Positions 1-7,913 are shown, counted from the first letter of the stretch. The stretch is DNA of 17,190 nt from an uncultured Methanobrevibacter sp. (GCF_900316895.1 NZ_ONER01000057.1:1-17190); one strand, 5' to 3'. Made by a program: numbers and translations. The notes: generated by a model not told the origin, from the letters alone.

Positions 1-69
1 TATGATGGATATTGCGAGGAATGCGGATATCCCGACATCAATCAGGGCTGGCTGGGAGAGGAATATTAA
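1..69 (+). CDS. C-terminal end of an unidentified protein (partial, cut by window start)
   Basis: Frame 1 reads 22 codons from the window edge to a TAA at 67-69. The visible tail is rich in Gly, Tyr and acidic residues and has a Cys-x2-Cys pair (CEECG) followed by a proline, as in a zinc-ribbon knuckle or the end of a metal-binding domain. The gene converges on the UvrA-like gene, whose stop codon begins only 8 bases further on. Too little is visible to name a family. The reading as coding rests on the open frame reaching the edge and the ordered, non-random composition. Confidence 0.5.
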   Translation, partial: YDGYCEECGYPDINQGWLGEEY

Positions 70-77
70 TTGAAATG

Positions 78-2540
78 TTATGACAATCCCTTTTGAGCCA
101 TATATTTTCCGGTCAAGCTCTTTTCACATTCAATGATATCATCCAAGCTTCCACTGGCCAATATTTCACCGGCAGCATAACTGTCATCAATCCCCATGTC
201 AATTATATAGTCAGCATTGGCTATCAAATCCAAATCATGCTCGATTACGATGACCGTGGCGCCCCTGTCTATCAGATGGTCAAACACGTCAATCAGCACT
301 TTAACATCAAGGGGATGAAGGCCTATTGTTGGCTCATCAAAGATGAAAACCGAATTTTTCTGTGACTTTCCAATTTCAGAGGCCAGTTTGAGCCGTTGCG
401 CCTCACCACCGGAGAGGCTTGGAGTTGCTTCACCTAAAGTCAGATAGCCCAAACCCAAATCAGACAGCTTTTGCAATTTGCCGGTTACCTTTTCAAGACC
501 GAACAACTCCTCCAATGCCTCGTCAATTGTTAAGGACATTATATCTGCAAGGGACAATCCATTGAATCTGGTCTTTTCAATATCCGGATTGTATCTTGAA
601 CCATCACAGTCCGGACATGTCATTTCAACATCGGGCAGAAACTGCACATCCATAGACACTGTGCCTGTTCCGTTGCATGTAGGACATCTTAGCTTTCCGG
701 TGTTATATGAAAAATCGGCAGTCTTATACTCATCAGATAATTTTGAAAATTCCCTTCTCAGCTCATCCAGGACCTTTGAATATGTTGCAACAGTGCTTCT
801 CACATTTTTTCCTATCGGAACGCTGTCAATCAGATCAATCTTTTTAATGCCTTCACAGTCAATGTCCCTGATGTCAACTGAAAGCTCATCACCATTTATC
901 TGCGCCTTTATCCCAGGATAGAGAGCCTCCAAAAGAAGTGTTGTTTTTCCGCTTCCGGACACTCCGCTTACAGCCGTCAGCTTTCCTTTCGGTATCTTGA
1001 CATCCATTCCCTTAACATTATGTATTTCATCAGTCTTAATCCTAATAGCCCCATTTTCAAAAATATCGCCTGTTTTATCCCTTATGACAATTTTTTCTGA
1101 GTTTGTCAAAAATGGTGCAATCTGTGAGGATGAATCGTTCATGATTTCATCCATGGAACCTTTTGCTATTATGTTTCCTCCGTCCGCTCCGGCAGCAGGA
1201 CCCAATTCAATCATATAATCGGCAATGCTTAAAATCCGTGTGTCATGGTCAACTAAAATAATTGAATTTCCATCTTCCACCAATCTTTTGATGACATTTA
1301 TCAGCCCGTCGACATTATTCGGGTGAAGGCCAATGGACGGTTCGTCAAGAACATACAATACACCTGTTGTGCGGCTTCTCAATGTCCTTGCTATCTGTAC
1401 CCTCTGCAGTTCTCCGGTTGAGAGGGTGTTTGCAGACCTATCAAGTGAAATGTAGCTCAATCCCAAATCAAGCAATATTTTGGCATTGTCAAGAAATTCC
1501 TCGATTATCTCTTCGGCCATTTCCCGAACATCACCTGGCAGTTCACTTACAACATGCCTAACCCATACAACCAAATCATTTAAATTCATTTTACATGCTT
1601 CGTCAAGGCTGATTCCACCAAGCAAGGTTTCGCGAGCCTTATTGTTTAATCTGGTGCCTTCACAATCACTGCAGATGTTAGTGGTTAAAAATTTATTGAT
1701 TTTTGTAAGTCCCTTTTCGGTTTTTGCATTTTTCAGGGCCTCCTCGATTGCACGATGGGCATTTCTATACTCCGCATTCAGCTCAAACAGCTTTCCGTTT
1801 TTGGATGGGATGTTGATGTACTTTTTAACCTGTGGGCCGTTGTAGACAATATCCTTTTCCTCATCGGTCAAATCACTGAATGGAACGTCAATGCGAACTC
1901 CAAGCTCACCTGCAACATGGTACATCCATGAAATGCCAAACTGATTCCAGGCAGCAACCGCACCTCCCTCCAGTGTTTTTGTCACGTCCGGCACCAGCAT
2001 CGCTGAATCAATATCCCGAACAAAGCCTGTTCCGCTGCAAGTGGGACATGCTCCATCTGAATTGAAGGCATATTCTTCAGCACCCAAGCCGTAAAATTCC
2101 TCACCACATTCGGGACATATTATCGGCAGTTCACGAGCCACATTCAAAGTAGCTTCCTGCATATGGCCATTCGGACAGAAGTAATTTCCGCATCGGGAAT
2201 ACAATAATCTCAGGGAGTTCAAAAGTTCGGTTGAGGTTCCGAAAGTGGACCTTATGTTTGGAACGTTCGGCCTTTGATGCAGCGCCAAAGCTGCGGGAAC
2301 GTACTGAATCAAATCAACCTGCGCCTTTTGTGACTGTGAAATCCTTCTTCGGGTATAGGTTGACAGGGCATCCAGATATCTGCGTGAACCCTCAGAGTAC
2401 AATACCCCTAGTGCAAGCGATGATTTGCCGCTTCCCGAAACCCCGCTGATGGCTACAATCTTTCCAAGCGGGATGTCCACATCGATATTTTTAAGGTTGT
2501 GAACCCTTGCTCCTCGAATGATTATCATATCCCTGTACAT
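78..2540 (-). CDS. UvrA-family ABC ATPase lacking the UvrB-binding domain (UvrA2-like)
   Basis: 820-residue soluble protein with two ABC ATPase halves in UvrA order. First Walker A is GVSGSGKSS (about residues 33-41) and second Walker A has Lys532. Signature motifs are LSTGELQR (373-380, an unusual form of LSGGEAQR) and LSGGEAQR (709-716), each followed by a Walker B with DEPSIGLHP or DEPTIGLHP. Cys-x2-Cys zinc modules are present (CPEC, CPTCSGTG, CSDCEGTR and, in the second half, CPTCNGTG and CPDCDGSR). Canonical UvrA is about 940 residues and has roughly 110 residues between the first Cys module (here RCGNYFCPNGH) and the CPxCG knuckle, where UvrB binds. Here that gap is only about 20 residues. 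This is the architecture of UvrA2-type proteins, which have been linked to DNA damage tolerance and resistance to DNA-binding drugs, so it may not act in standard UvrABC repair. Met5 is an alternative start, preceded by AGGG. Monocistronic, divergent from the transporter. Confidence 0.9.
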   Translation of the reverse strand: MYRDMIIIRGARVHNLKNIDVDIPLGKIVAISGVSGSGKSSLALGVLYSEGSRRYLDALSTYTRRRISQSQKAQVDLIQYVPAALALHQRPNVPNIRSTFGTSTELLNSLRLLYSRCGNYFCPNGHMQEATLNVARELPIICPECGEEFYGLGAEEYAFNSDGACPTCSGTGFVRDIDSAMLVPDVTKTLEGGAVAAWNQFGISWMYHVAGELGVRIDVPFSDLTDEEKDIVYNGPQVKKYINIPSKNGKLFELNAEYRNAHRAIEEALKNAKTEKGLTKINKFLTTNICSDCEGTRLNNKARETLLGGISLDEACKMNLNDLVVWVRHVVSELPGDVREMAEEIIEEFLDNAKILLDLGLSYISLDRSANTLSTGELQRVQIARTLRSRTTGVLYVLDEPSIGLHPNNVDGLINVIKRLVEDGNSIILVDHDTRILSIADYMIELGPAAGADGGNIIAKGSMDEIMNDSSSQIAPFLTNSEKIVIRDKTGDIFENGAIRIKTDEIHNVKGMDVKIPKGKLTAVSGVSGSGKTTLLLEALYPGIKAQINGDELSVDIRDIDCEGIKKIDLIDSVPIGKNVRSTVATYSKVLDELRREFSKLSDEYKTADFSYNTGKLRCPTCNGTGTVSMDVQFLPDVEMTCPDCDGSRYNPDIEKTRFNGLSLADIMSLTIDEALEELFGLEKVTGKLQKLSDLGLGYLTLGEATPSLSGGEAQRLKLASEIGKSQKNSVFIFDEPTIGLHPLDVKVLIDVFDHLIDRGATVIVIEHDLDLIANADYIIDMGIDDSYAAGEILASGSLDDIIECEKSLTGKYMAQKGLS

Positions 2541-2562
2541 GTTATACTATTTGAACATCAAA

Positions 2563-2577
2563 AGTAATATACATTTA
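2563..2577 (-). promoter_or_regulatory. TATA box of the UvrA-like gene
   Basis: Read on the minus strand this is an AAATGTATATTAC-type archaeal TATA element. A start about 25 bases downstream would fall near 2544, leaving a leader of only a few bases to the first ATG (2540), or about 16 bases to the alternative ATG at 2528, which is preceded by AGGG. Placement is by eye. Confidence 0.4.
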
Positions 2578-2692
2578 ATATCATAGTAACCTAAGTACAA
2601 ACATGGAAAAAATCATCATCACTGAAAATTTAAATAACTAATATCGCAAAGAGTGTAAAAAAAACACCAAATATCGACATCAATTAAAAATC

Positions 2693-2703
2693 TTTTAATA
2701 TAT
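2693..2703 (+). promoter_or_regulatory. TATA box of the SNF transporter gene
   Basis: TTTTAATATAT lies about 25 bases before the ATG at 2724, the usual spacing from an archaeal TATA box to the transcription start. No Shine-Dalgarno sequence is seen between it and the ATG (only A and T with a single C). The mRNA may therefore be leaderless or nearly so. This is an inference from spacing. Confidence 0.45.
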
Positions 2704-2723
2704 CAAATAATAAATATAAAATC

Positions 2724-4184
2724 ATGGAAGAATATGGCCAATGGGATTCGACCCTAACGTTTATTTTCGCCATGATTGGCGTTGCAATCGGTCTTGGAAA
2801 CATCTGGAGATTCAGCTATATCGTATACTCCAATGGAGGAGGGGCATTTTTCATCCCTTACTTTTTTGCAATAGCAATTATGGGAATTCCATTCCTGATA
2901 CTTGAATATGGAATTGGATTTTCATTCAAAAGGTCGTTTACCGAGATTTTCAAGTCGATCAACCCCAAATTTGAATATATCTCATGGATACTCATTTTTT
3001 CAATTTCAATCGTGCTGATATATTATATGGTCATCATCAGCTGGGATCTGTTTTACCTGGTTAAAAGCTTCAGCTTCGGCTGGGGAAGCGATACTGCAGC
3101 ATACTTCGTGCATAATGTTGGAGGCAGCGAAAATCTCTCCAAAATCGGCAATTTCTTCATTCCTGTAGGCATTGGAGTGATTGTTTCATGGTTCATATTA
3201 TGGTTCATATCCCACAGAAGCATCGATAAGGGAATCGGACTTGCCTCAAAGATATTGATACCTGCAGTATTCATCATAATGGCCATCATTGTCATTTACG
3301 CATTGACACTGCCTGGAGCAAGTATCGGAATTGATGCGTTAATTAATCCGAATTGGAATCTCCTTTCAGACATTAACCTCTGGATTGTGGCATTCTCACA
3401 GATAATCTTCTCACTTGGAATTGGTGAAGCCCTGGCACTGACCTATGCAACTTACCTGTCGGACAACAAGGGGCTGACCGACAACGTATTCTTTGTTGTT
3501 GCATCAAACTCCAGCTTTGAGATTTTTACAGCATTCGGAGTCTTTTCAATCCTCGGATACATGTCAGCGACATCAGGAACACCTTTGGCACAATTAGTCA
3601 GCGAGGGCACAGGACTGATATTTGTCGTATTTCCAAAAATATTCAGTTTAATGGGAGTTGTAGGACGCATTTTAGCACCATTATTCTTTTTGGCAGTGTT
3701 GTTTGCAGGAATAAGTTCCGCCTTTGCATTTTTCGAACCGATAATAGGTTCAATCTCAGCAAAATCAAATATGAGCCGTAAAAAGCTGGTTACAATATTG
3801 AGCATCATAGGATGCTTATGCTCATTGGCATTTACATGTGGAATAAGCAGCTATCTTGTTGGAATCGTTGACGGATTTGTGAACAAATTCGGAATATTGC
3901 TTTTGATTGCAATCCAATGTGTAGTGTTCGGATGGTATTATGGTGCTGAAAAAATCGTTCCAGTATTAAATGAAAAGTCAAGAGTCAAGATTGGCACTAT
4001 CTGGACAGCAATCATAAAATACATTCTGCCAATATTTTTGATAATAATATGGGTGATTGGAATATTTGACCTGTTCATGAACGTCAACCAATTTGAAATG
4101 ATGGTCGATATTGGACTGATCGTCATAGTTCTGGCATTATCTACAATATTCTATAAACTGAAATCAAAAGAAAGTATAGTATAA
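2724..4184 (+). CDS. Neurotransmitter:sodium symporter (SNF) family transporter
   Basis: 486-residue integral membrane protein with about 12 hydrophobic segments (roughly 9-30, 40-66, 83-113, 144-161, 170-198, 217-245, 252-280, then five more to the C-terminus), the LeuT-fold count for this family. TM1 carries the family hallmark GLGNIWRF followed by a glycine-rich loop (NGGGAFF), where substrate and sodium bind in LeuT relatives. The long TM8 region contains AGISSAFAFFEP, matching the sodium-2 site helix. Family members import amino acids or related small molecules with sodium. The substrate cannot be told from the sequence. Monocistronic, with its own TATA box; it converges on purA with 18 bases between the stop codons. 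Confidence 0.93.
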   Translation: MEEYGQWDSTLTFIFAMIGVAIGLGNIWRFSYIVYSNGGGAFFIPYFFAIAIMGIPFLILEYGIGFSFKRSFTEIFKSINPKFEYISWILIFSISIVLIYYMVIISWDLFYLVKSFSFGWGSDTAAYFVHNVGGSENLSKIGNFFIPVGIGVIVSWFILWFISHRSIDKGIGLASKILIPAVFIIMAIIVIYALTLPGASIGIDALINPNWNLLSDINLWIVAFSQIIFSLGIGEALALTYATYLSDNKGLTDNVFFVVASNSSFEIFTAFGVFSILGYMSATSGTPLAQLVSEGTGLIFVVFPKIFSLMGVVGRILAPLFFLAVLFAGISSAFAFFEPIIGSISAKSNMSRKKLVTILSIIGCLCSLAFTCGISSYLVGIVDGFVNKFGILLLIAIQCVVFGWYYGAEKIVPVLNEKSRVKIGTIWTAIIKYILPIFLIIIWVIGIFDLFMNVNQFEMMVDIGLIVIVLALSTIFYKLKSKESIV

Positions 4185-4198
4185 AAAAATAGAAAAAA
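4183..4198 (-). terminator. Oligo-T terminator downstream of purA
   Basis: On the minus strand, directly after the purA stop, there are two T tracts (T6 then T7) separated by four bases. Euryarchaeal RNA polymerase terminates at such oligo-T runs without needing a hairpin. The run overlaps the stop codon of the convergent transporter gene. The plus-strand gene has no equally good T tract. Confidence 0.5.
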
Positions 4199-4202
4199 GA
4201 GA

Positions 4203-5222
4203 TTATAATAACTCTTTTCTTAAATCAATAGTGTCCTTCAAGTCAGGACCTGTTGAAATGATGGTTACCGGAACGCCTGTTTCGGTTTCTATATTATCAA
4301 TGAAAGCCTTGGTTTCGGCAGACAATTCACTGTAGTCCTGTACACGTGCACAGTCAAACAATCTGTCAACACAGGTTAATGCGATTTGGGTCGCACCGTT
4401 GATTCTGCAGGATTCCTTTGCAAGCTCCATGTCAAAGTGACCGATTCTTCTACGTCTTCCAGTTACAACACCGTATTCTTCAAGTCCTTTGCTTTCAGCT
4501 TCCTCCTGTGTCATTTCAGTTGGGAAAGGTCCTTCACCTACACGTGAAATGTATGCCTTGAATACATTGATGACTTCATCCACTTTAGTTGGTCCGACAC
4601 CTACATCCGCTGCAAATGTTGAAGCGGTGGTGTCCTTACTGGTTACGTATGGGTATGATCCGTAGTAGAGGGATAATGCAAAGCCTTGTGACCCTTCAAT
4701 GAATACATCTTCACCATCATCAATGGCTTCGTTGATTTCAAGGGATACGTCAGTTAGATAATCCTCAAGTTCGGGAGTGTCTTTTGCAAGACCGACTGTC
4801 CTCAATACACGGTCGGAATTTGCAGGTCCGCATCCAGAACCGGTACTTCCGATTTTTTTAGCCAAATGTTCTGACTTTTTATCCCTATCCATATGGTCTT
4901 CAGTGATTATTGCACATCTAGGGTCAACGCACATTCTTTCTTTAACATTATATTTTTTCAAGTCTTCGAATTCTTTAAATAATACGTCAGGGTTCACTAA
5001 AACTCCTGCACCAATCATGAGTTTTGCATCGGTGTGTACAAATCCTGAGGGGGTTAGTCTTAAACCATATTTTTCTCCATTGAATTCAACGGAGTGCCCT
5101 GCGTTAGGTCCAACACCTGCACGAGCGATAATGTCCGGTTTATCATTGTCACAAAGGTAAGTGATGCATTTTCCTTTACCTTCATCACCCCAGGCTCCAC
5201 CAACTAAAATACTACAAGTCAT
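4203..5222 (-). CDS. purA: Adenylosuccinate synthetase, archaeal short form
   Basis: 339 residues; joins IMP and aspartate with GTP to give adenylosuccinate, the first committed step to AMP. The N-terminal phosphate-binding loop GGAWGDEGKGK (residues 8-18) matches the family GxxWGDEGKGK. Further family blocks follow in order: GSTGSGCGPANSDRV, EGSQGFALSLYYGSYPYVTS with a following TT, TGRRRRIGHFD, and NGATQIALTCVDRLFD near the guanine-binding site. Bacterial enzymes are about 430 residues; the shorter length is usual for methanogen enzymes. Start chosen at the ATG of 5220-5222 because AAGGAG (5230-5235) lies 7 bases upstream. Not in an operon with other purine genes. Confidence 0.96.
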   Translation of the reverse strand: MTCSILVGGAWGDEGKGKCITYLCDNDKPDIIARAGVGPNAGHSVEFNGEKYGLRLTPSGFVHTDAKLMIGAGVLVNPDVLFKEFEDLKKYNVKERMCVDPRCAIITEDHMDRDKKSEHLAKKIGSTGSGCGPANSDRVLRTVGLAKDTPELEDYLTDVSLEINEAIDDGEDVFIEGSQGFALSLYYGSYPYVTSKDTTASTFAADVGVGPTKVDEVINVFKAYISRVGEGPFPTEMTQEEAESKGLEEYGVVTGRRRRIGHFDMELAKESCRINGATQIALTCVDRLFDCARVQDYSELSAETKAFIDNIETETGVPVTIISTGPDLKDTIDLRKELL

Positions 5223-5229
5223 TTAATAA

Positions 5230-5268
5230 CTCCTTAAACATTAATAAGTAAGAAAATTTTATAAAATT
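5230..5268 (-). promoter_or_regulatory. purA promoter and ribosome binding site
   Basis: On the minus strand an ATTTTATAAAAT TATA-like element (about 5256-5267) is followed by AAGGAG (5230-5235) and, 7 bases later, the purA ATG. The spacing predicts a short leader. Confidence 0.45.
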
Positions 5269-5289
5269 TCCATAACACTAATATTATGT

Positions 5290-5311
5290 TAAATATATAC
5301 TATTTATATAG
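5290..5311 (+). promoter_or_regulatory. Candidate TATA region upstream of the kinase relic and kinase
   Basis: AAATATATAC and ATTTATATAG are the only good plus-strand TATA-like runs between purA and the histidine kinase gene. The next 200 bases are of higher GC and look coding-derived. If used, transcription would start near 5330 and the kinase mRNA would carry about 200 bases of relic sequence as its leader. Confidence 0.3.
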
Positions 5312-5334
5312 TCTACAAACTCCATGTTATTTGC

Positions 5335-5539
5335 ATGCACATTGAAAGACAATGCAGAGAACTGGAAAAAATCGAGGAAACAGGAGTCTATATTAATGGA
5401 AATCATGTTACTAAACATGATGGAAACTTGAAATTTTAGACTCCGAAGTTGGAACTGGATTTGGAATAATGTTCCTGTCAACTTCGAACATACCCTCACC
5501 TACCATAAAAAATGGGAGGAAAACAACTATGCGAATTGA
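5335..5539 (+). pseudogene. Decayed C-terminus of a paralogous histidine kinase
   Basis: Three consecutive frames join into the end of a HATPase_c domain. Frame A ends in VTKHDG at 5424. Moving one base back to start at 5424 gives KLEILDSEVGTGFGIMF. A second single-base slip after 5473 gives PVNFEHT, running on to a TGA at 5537-5539. Joined, DGKLEIL...VGTGFGIMFPVNFEHT lines up with the intact kinase downstream (DGKIELF...NGVGYRLTFPISMEHT). Both breaks are explained by loss of one base from a short homopolymer (A run near 5424, T run near 5472). The clear homology begins about 5383 (GVYINGNHVTKHDG, the G2-box helix). The 34-codon open frame from 5335 includes extra residues upstream whose origin is unclear. 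The relic overlaps the first bases of the intact kinase gene. Confidence 0.75.
5514..5520 (+). promoter_or_regulatory. Ribosome binding site that sets the histidine kinase start
   Basis: GGGAGGA lies 8 bases before the ATG at 5529. It rules out the longer in-frame start at 5469, whose first 20 codons are kinase-relic sequence and which has no ribosome binding site. Confidence 0.75.
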
Positions 5540-7331
5540 AAGTACATACAGGAAGCTGGAAGACTTTGATGAAGTTAATATCTATGACATCACAGAAGAG
5601 GAACTTTACACACCTGCGCCTCAGGAATATGAGAGTTTCCATACTCCATTTGAAAAAACATTGAATCATCTCAGTAGCGACTTGGATATATTCGTGCCTA
5701 TTGATGATGGTAATGATTACATTATCCACAGATTGGGCTTAAATTTTCTTATAAGTAAAAAAATTAAACAAAGTGAAATTGCAGGGCGTTTACTCAGTAA
5801 GGTATCGCCTGGTTTATATCAAGTTTTAAAAGAGCCTTTCAAAGAGGTTTATAAGACACATGAAACCAAATTCATGAGATTCAATTATCATTTTAACGAA
5901 AAACTGGCAAGATTTTCAAATGTTAAAGTAGTATATGAAGAAGGCAAATACGATGAAAAAGCTAATCTGATTGAATATTTCTCACAAACCGGAAGTTACT
6001 ATAAAATTAATGACAGATACTCCTGGACACAGGGAGTATACAATATCCTTAACCGATCACGCGAACAGAATGACGAATACTACAACATCATCTTTGACAG
6101 GGTCATCCCTGAAGACAAGCCATTAATCAAAAAACTGTTGGATGAATTGGATCACGGAAGACTCAACTATGATACTATCATCAGAATAAAAACTGAGGAA
6201 GGTACATTGAAATATATCGAAGCCAACCTTTACTCAAAATTTGATGAAGAAGGAAATCTATTAAGCCGTTACGGATTATTTAAAGATGTAAGTACAGATT
6301 CAACCCGTAAAGTGACACGACCTGTTGATTTCTTACTTAAAGGATTTAAAAACAGCAAAAAATTAGCATTGCTCATTGACCCCTTAAGTATAAAACATTA
6401 TGAGTTTTCAGGAGGATTCTATGACTTCATTGAAGAAGAACCGGAAACTTACCGCCATTCCACTTCAATAATTGAAAACATCGCAGAAAAAAGGGTTCGA
6501 AACAAAATTAAAGAAATAATGAACGGAGAAAAAGGCGAACTCATCGAAAAAGCAACCTATTACGTGCATGGCGATAAAAATAACAAAAAAATTGCTGAAA
6601 TATATCTTGAAAGATTCGAATATGGTGAAACAAGCCACAGCATAGGTTTTATAACTGACATTACTGAAGAGAGTAAGAAACAGCAGGAACTAATAGAATC
6701 TTACGAACATCAATCAATTCTGATTAAGGAGGTCCACCATAGGGTCAAAAACAACCTGCAAGTTCTTAACAGTTTCTTGAACCTGGAAAAAAGAGCTTAT
6801 AAGGACCAGCCAGGGATAATTATTGACCATATGCAATCAAGACTGTCTTCACTAGCTATTCTTCACGAAAAAACATATAATACAAGTGATTTCAAAAATA
6901 TTAACTTAAAAGAATACATTGTTGACCAGGACAGTCAATTAAGAAGTTTGATTGGCATGAGAGATGGAATTGAATTTGAATCTGAAGTTGATGAAGACTT
7001 GAACCTGACTATTGAAGTGATTACGCCTTTATTATTGGTTATTGATGAACTGACCATGAATGCAATCAAGCATGCATTCCCAGATAAAAGCGTCCCTAAC
7101 AAAAAGATAATCAAGAAGATAACTAGATTAGATGATAACACTGCTCAATTGATTCATAAGGACAATGGGGTCGGAATTGCAGACCCAAGTTCCATAACCA
7201 AAAACCTTGGATGTGAAATTATTAAAAATCTCACAAAACAGCTTGACGGAAAAATCGAATTATTCCAGAAAGATAATGGAGTTGGATACAGATTAACATT
7301 CCCTATTTCCATGGAACACACAATTGAATGA
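5529..7331 (+). CDS. Cytoplasmic PAS-domain sensor histidine kinase (HisKA_2 type)
   Basis: 600 residues with no signal peptide or membrane segment, so a soluble sensor. The N-terminal 385 residues hold PAS-like modules: about 30-130, about 160-270 (WTQGVYNI ... EDKPLIK ... YIEANLYSKFDEEGN, typical of the PAS_3 fold) and a more diverged one at about 275-385. A HisKA_2 dimerisation domain follows at about 395-475 with EVHHRVKNNLQ; one of His403/His404 is the phosphoacceptor. HATPase_c runs from about 490 to the end, with the N box DELTMNAIKHAF (Asn511), G1 box DNGVGI (Asp545) and a G2-type glycine in LGCEIIKNL. HisKA_2 kinases usually pass phosphate to receiver-only or receiver-ANTAR partners, which fits the next gene. 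The ligand is unknown. The start was chosen by GGGAGGA at 5514-5520. Confidence 0.92.
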   Translation: MRIESTYRKLEDFDEVNIYDITEEELYTPAPQEYESFHTPFEKTLNHLSSDLDIFVPIDDGNDYIIHRLGLNFLISKKIKQSEIAGRLLSKVSPGLYQVLKEPFKEVYKTHETKFMRFNYHFNEKLARFSNVKVVYEEGKYDEKANLIEYFSQTGSYYKINDRYSWTQGVYNILNRSREQNDEYYNIIFDRVIPEDKPLIKKLLDELDHGRLNYDTIIRIKTEEGTLKYIEANLYSKFDEEGNLLSRYGLFKDVSTDSTRKVTRPVDFLLKGFKNSKKLALLIDPLSIKHYEFSGGFYDFIEEEPETYRHSTSIIENIAEKRVRNKIKEIMNGEKGELIEKATYYVHGDKNNKKIAEIYLERFEYGETSHSIGFITDITEESKKQQELIESYEHQSILIKEVHHRVKNNLQVLNSFLNLEKRAYKDQPGIIIDHMQSRLSSLAILHEKTYNTSDFKNINLKEYIVDQDSQLRSLIGMRDGIEFESEVDEDLNLTIEVITPLLLVIDELTMNAIKHAFPDKSVPNKKIIKKITRLDDNTAQLIHKDNGVGIADPSSITKNLGCEIIKNLTKQLDGKIELFQKDNGVGYRLTFPISMEHTIE

Positions 7332-7402
7332 TGATTGAGGTAATCAAAAGCATTAAAACTAATAATTAACTAAAAAAACAACATAAAAACAGAAATGTTA
7401 AA

Positions 7403-7409
7403 GGGAGAG
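7403..7409 (+). promoter_or_regulatory. Ribosome binding site of the receiver gene
   Basis: GGGAGAG lies about 7-8 bases before the ATG at 7417. It selects this ATG over the out-of-frame ATG four bases downstream. The 85-base gap after the kinase has no strong TATA box, so cotranscription with the kinase is likely. Confidence 0.6.
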
Positions 7410-7416
7410 AGTATAT

Positions 7417-7806
7417 ATGAATGAAAGAATATTAGTAGTGGAAGATGAAGCTATTACCGCATTAGACTTAAAATATAGTCTAGAGGAAATAGGCTATGAG
7501 GTAATTGATACAGTGGATACTGGACAAGATGCGATTGATATCGCTGAAAAGAAAAGACCAGATGTTGTTTTAATGGACATCAAATTAAAAGGAGACATGG
7601 AAGGATTTGAAGCGGCAGAAGTAATATCTCAATGGAACATACCTATCATCTATTTAACCGCAAACACAGATATCGATACATTTGAGCAATCTAAGGTCAA
7701 AGGAGTATATGGATTCGTTTCAAAACCATACGACCTTAACAAATTAAACGAAACCCTCAAAGATACTTTCGAGAAAGTAAAATCAGAAAAAATAACTGAT
7801 GTATGA
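7417..7806 (+). CDS. Stand-alone receiver-domain response regulator
   Basis: 129 residues that are almost entirely one REC domain. It has the acidic pair Glu9/Asp10 (VVEDE), phosphoacceptor Asp54 (LMDIKL), the switch Thr81 (YLTAN) and Lys103 in the SKPYD motif; all needed residues are present. No DNA-binding, ANTAR or enzymatic output domain follows, only a short charged C-terminus. It probably relays or competes for phosphate, or acts by protein-protein contact. The LKGDMEGFEAAE segment after Asp54 is the form common in receivers paired with HisKA_2 kinases of methanogens. It lies 85 bases downstream of the kinase on the same strand, so they are the likely pair. Confidence 0.93.
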   Translation: MNERILVVEDEAITALDLKYSLEEIGYEVIDTVDTGQDAIDIAEKKRPDVVLMDIKLKGDMEGFEAAEVISQWNIPIIYLTANTDIDTFEQSKVKGVYGFVSKPYDLNKLNETLKDTFEKVKSEKITDV

Positions 7807-7846
7807 GGTTTTACAGGAATTCTTGCCATATCCTGAAAGGCCCATT

Positions 7847-7865
7847 CCTTATCGAAGTGATAAGG
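7847..7865 (+). terminator. Perfect 7-bp hairpin downstream of the receiver gene
   Basis: CCTTATC, loop GAAGT, GATAAGG, starting 41 bases after the receiver stop. There is no T run directly after it, so it is not a classic terminator; it may protect or process the 3' end of the kinase-receiver mRNA. Confidence 0.3.
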
Positions 7866-7913
7866 TAAACATCCCTATCAACAATTTCAATAGCTAAACA
7901 CATATATGGAATC

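Noticed and set aside
478..921. Plus-strand open frame of 147 codons within the UvrA-like gene
   Set aside because: Antisense to a long conserved gene with intact ATPase motifs. Its translation has no recognisable features.
4777..5160. Plus-strand open frame of 127 codons within purA
   Set aside because: Shadow of the conserved purA frame, with no start signals.
5469..5528. Longer N-terminus for the histidine kinase starting at 5469
   Set aside because: The first 20 codons are read from the kinase relic in a different frame, there is no ribosome binding site before 5469, and GGGAGGA fits the ATG at 5529.
6494..6503. GGTTCGAAAC resembling a tRNA T-loop
   Set aside because: It lies inside the kinase coding frame and no acceptor stem, D arm or anticodon arm can be built around it.
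7799..7897. Possible 32-codon gene overlapping the receiver stop
   Set aside because: It has no ribosome binding site and no recognisable similarity, and the frame contains the 7-bp hairpin. Kept only as a note in the intergenic description.
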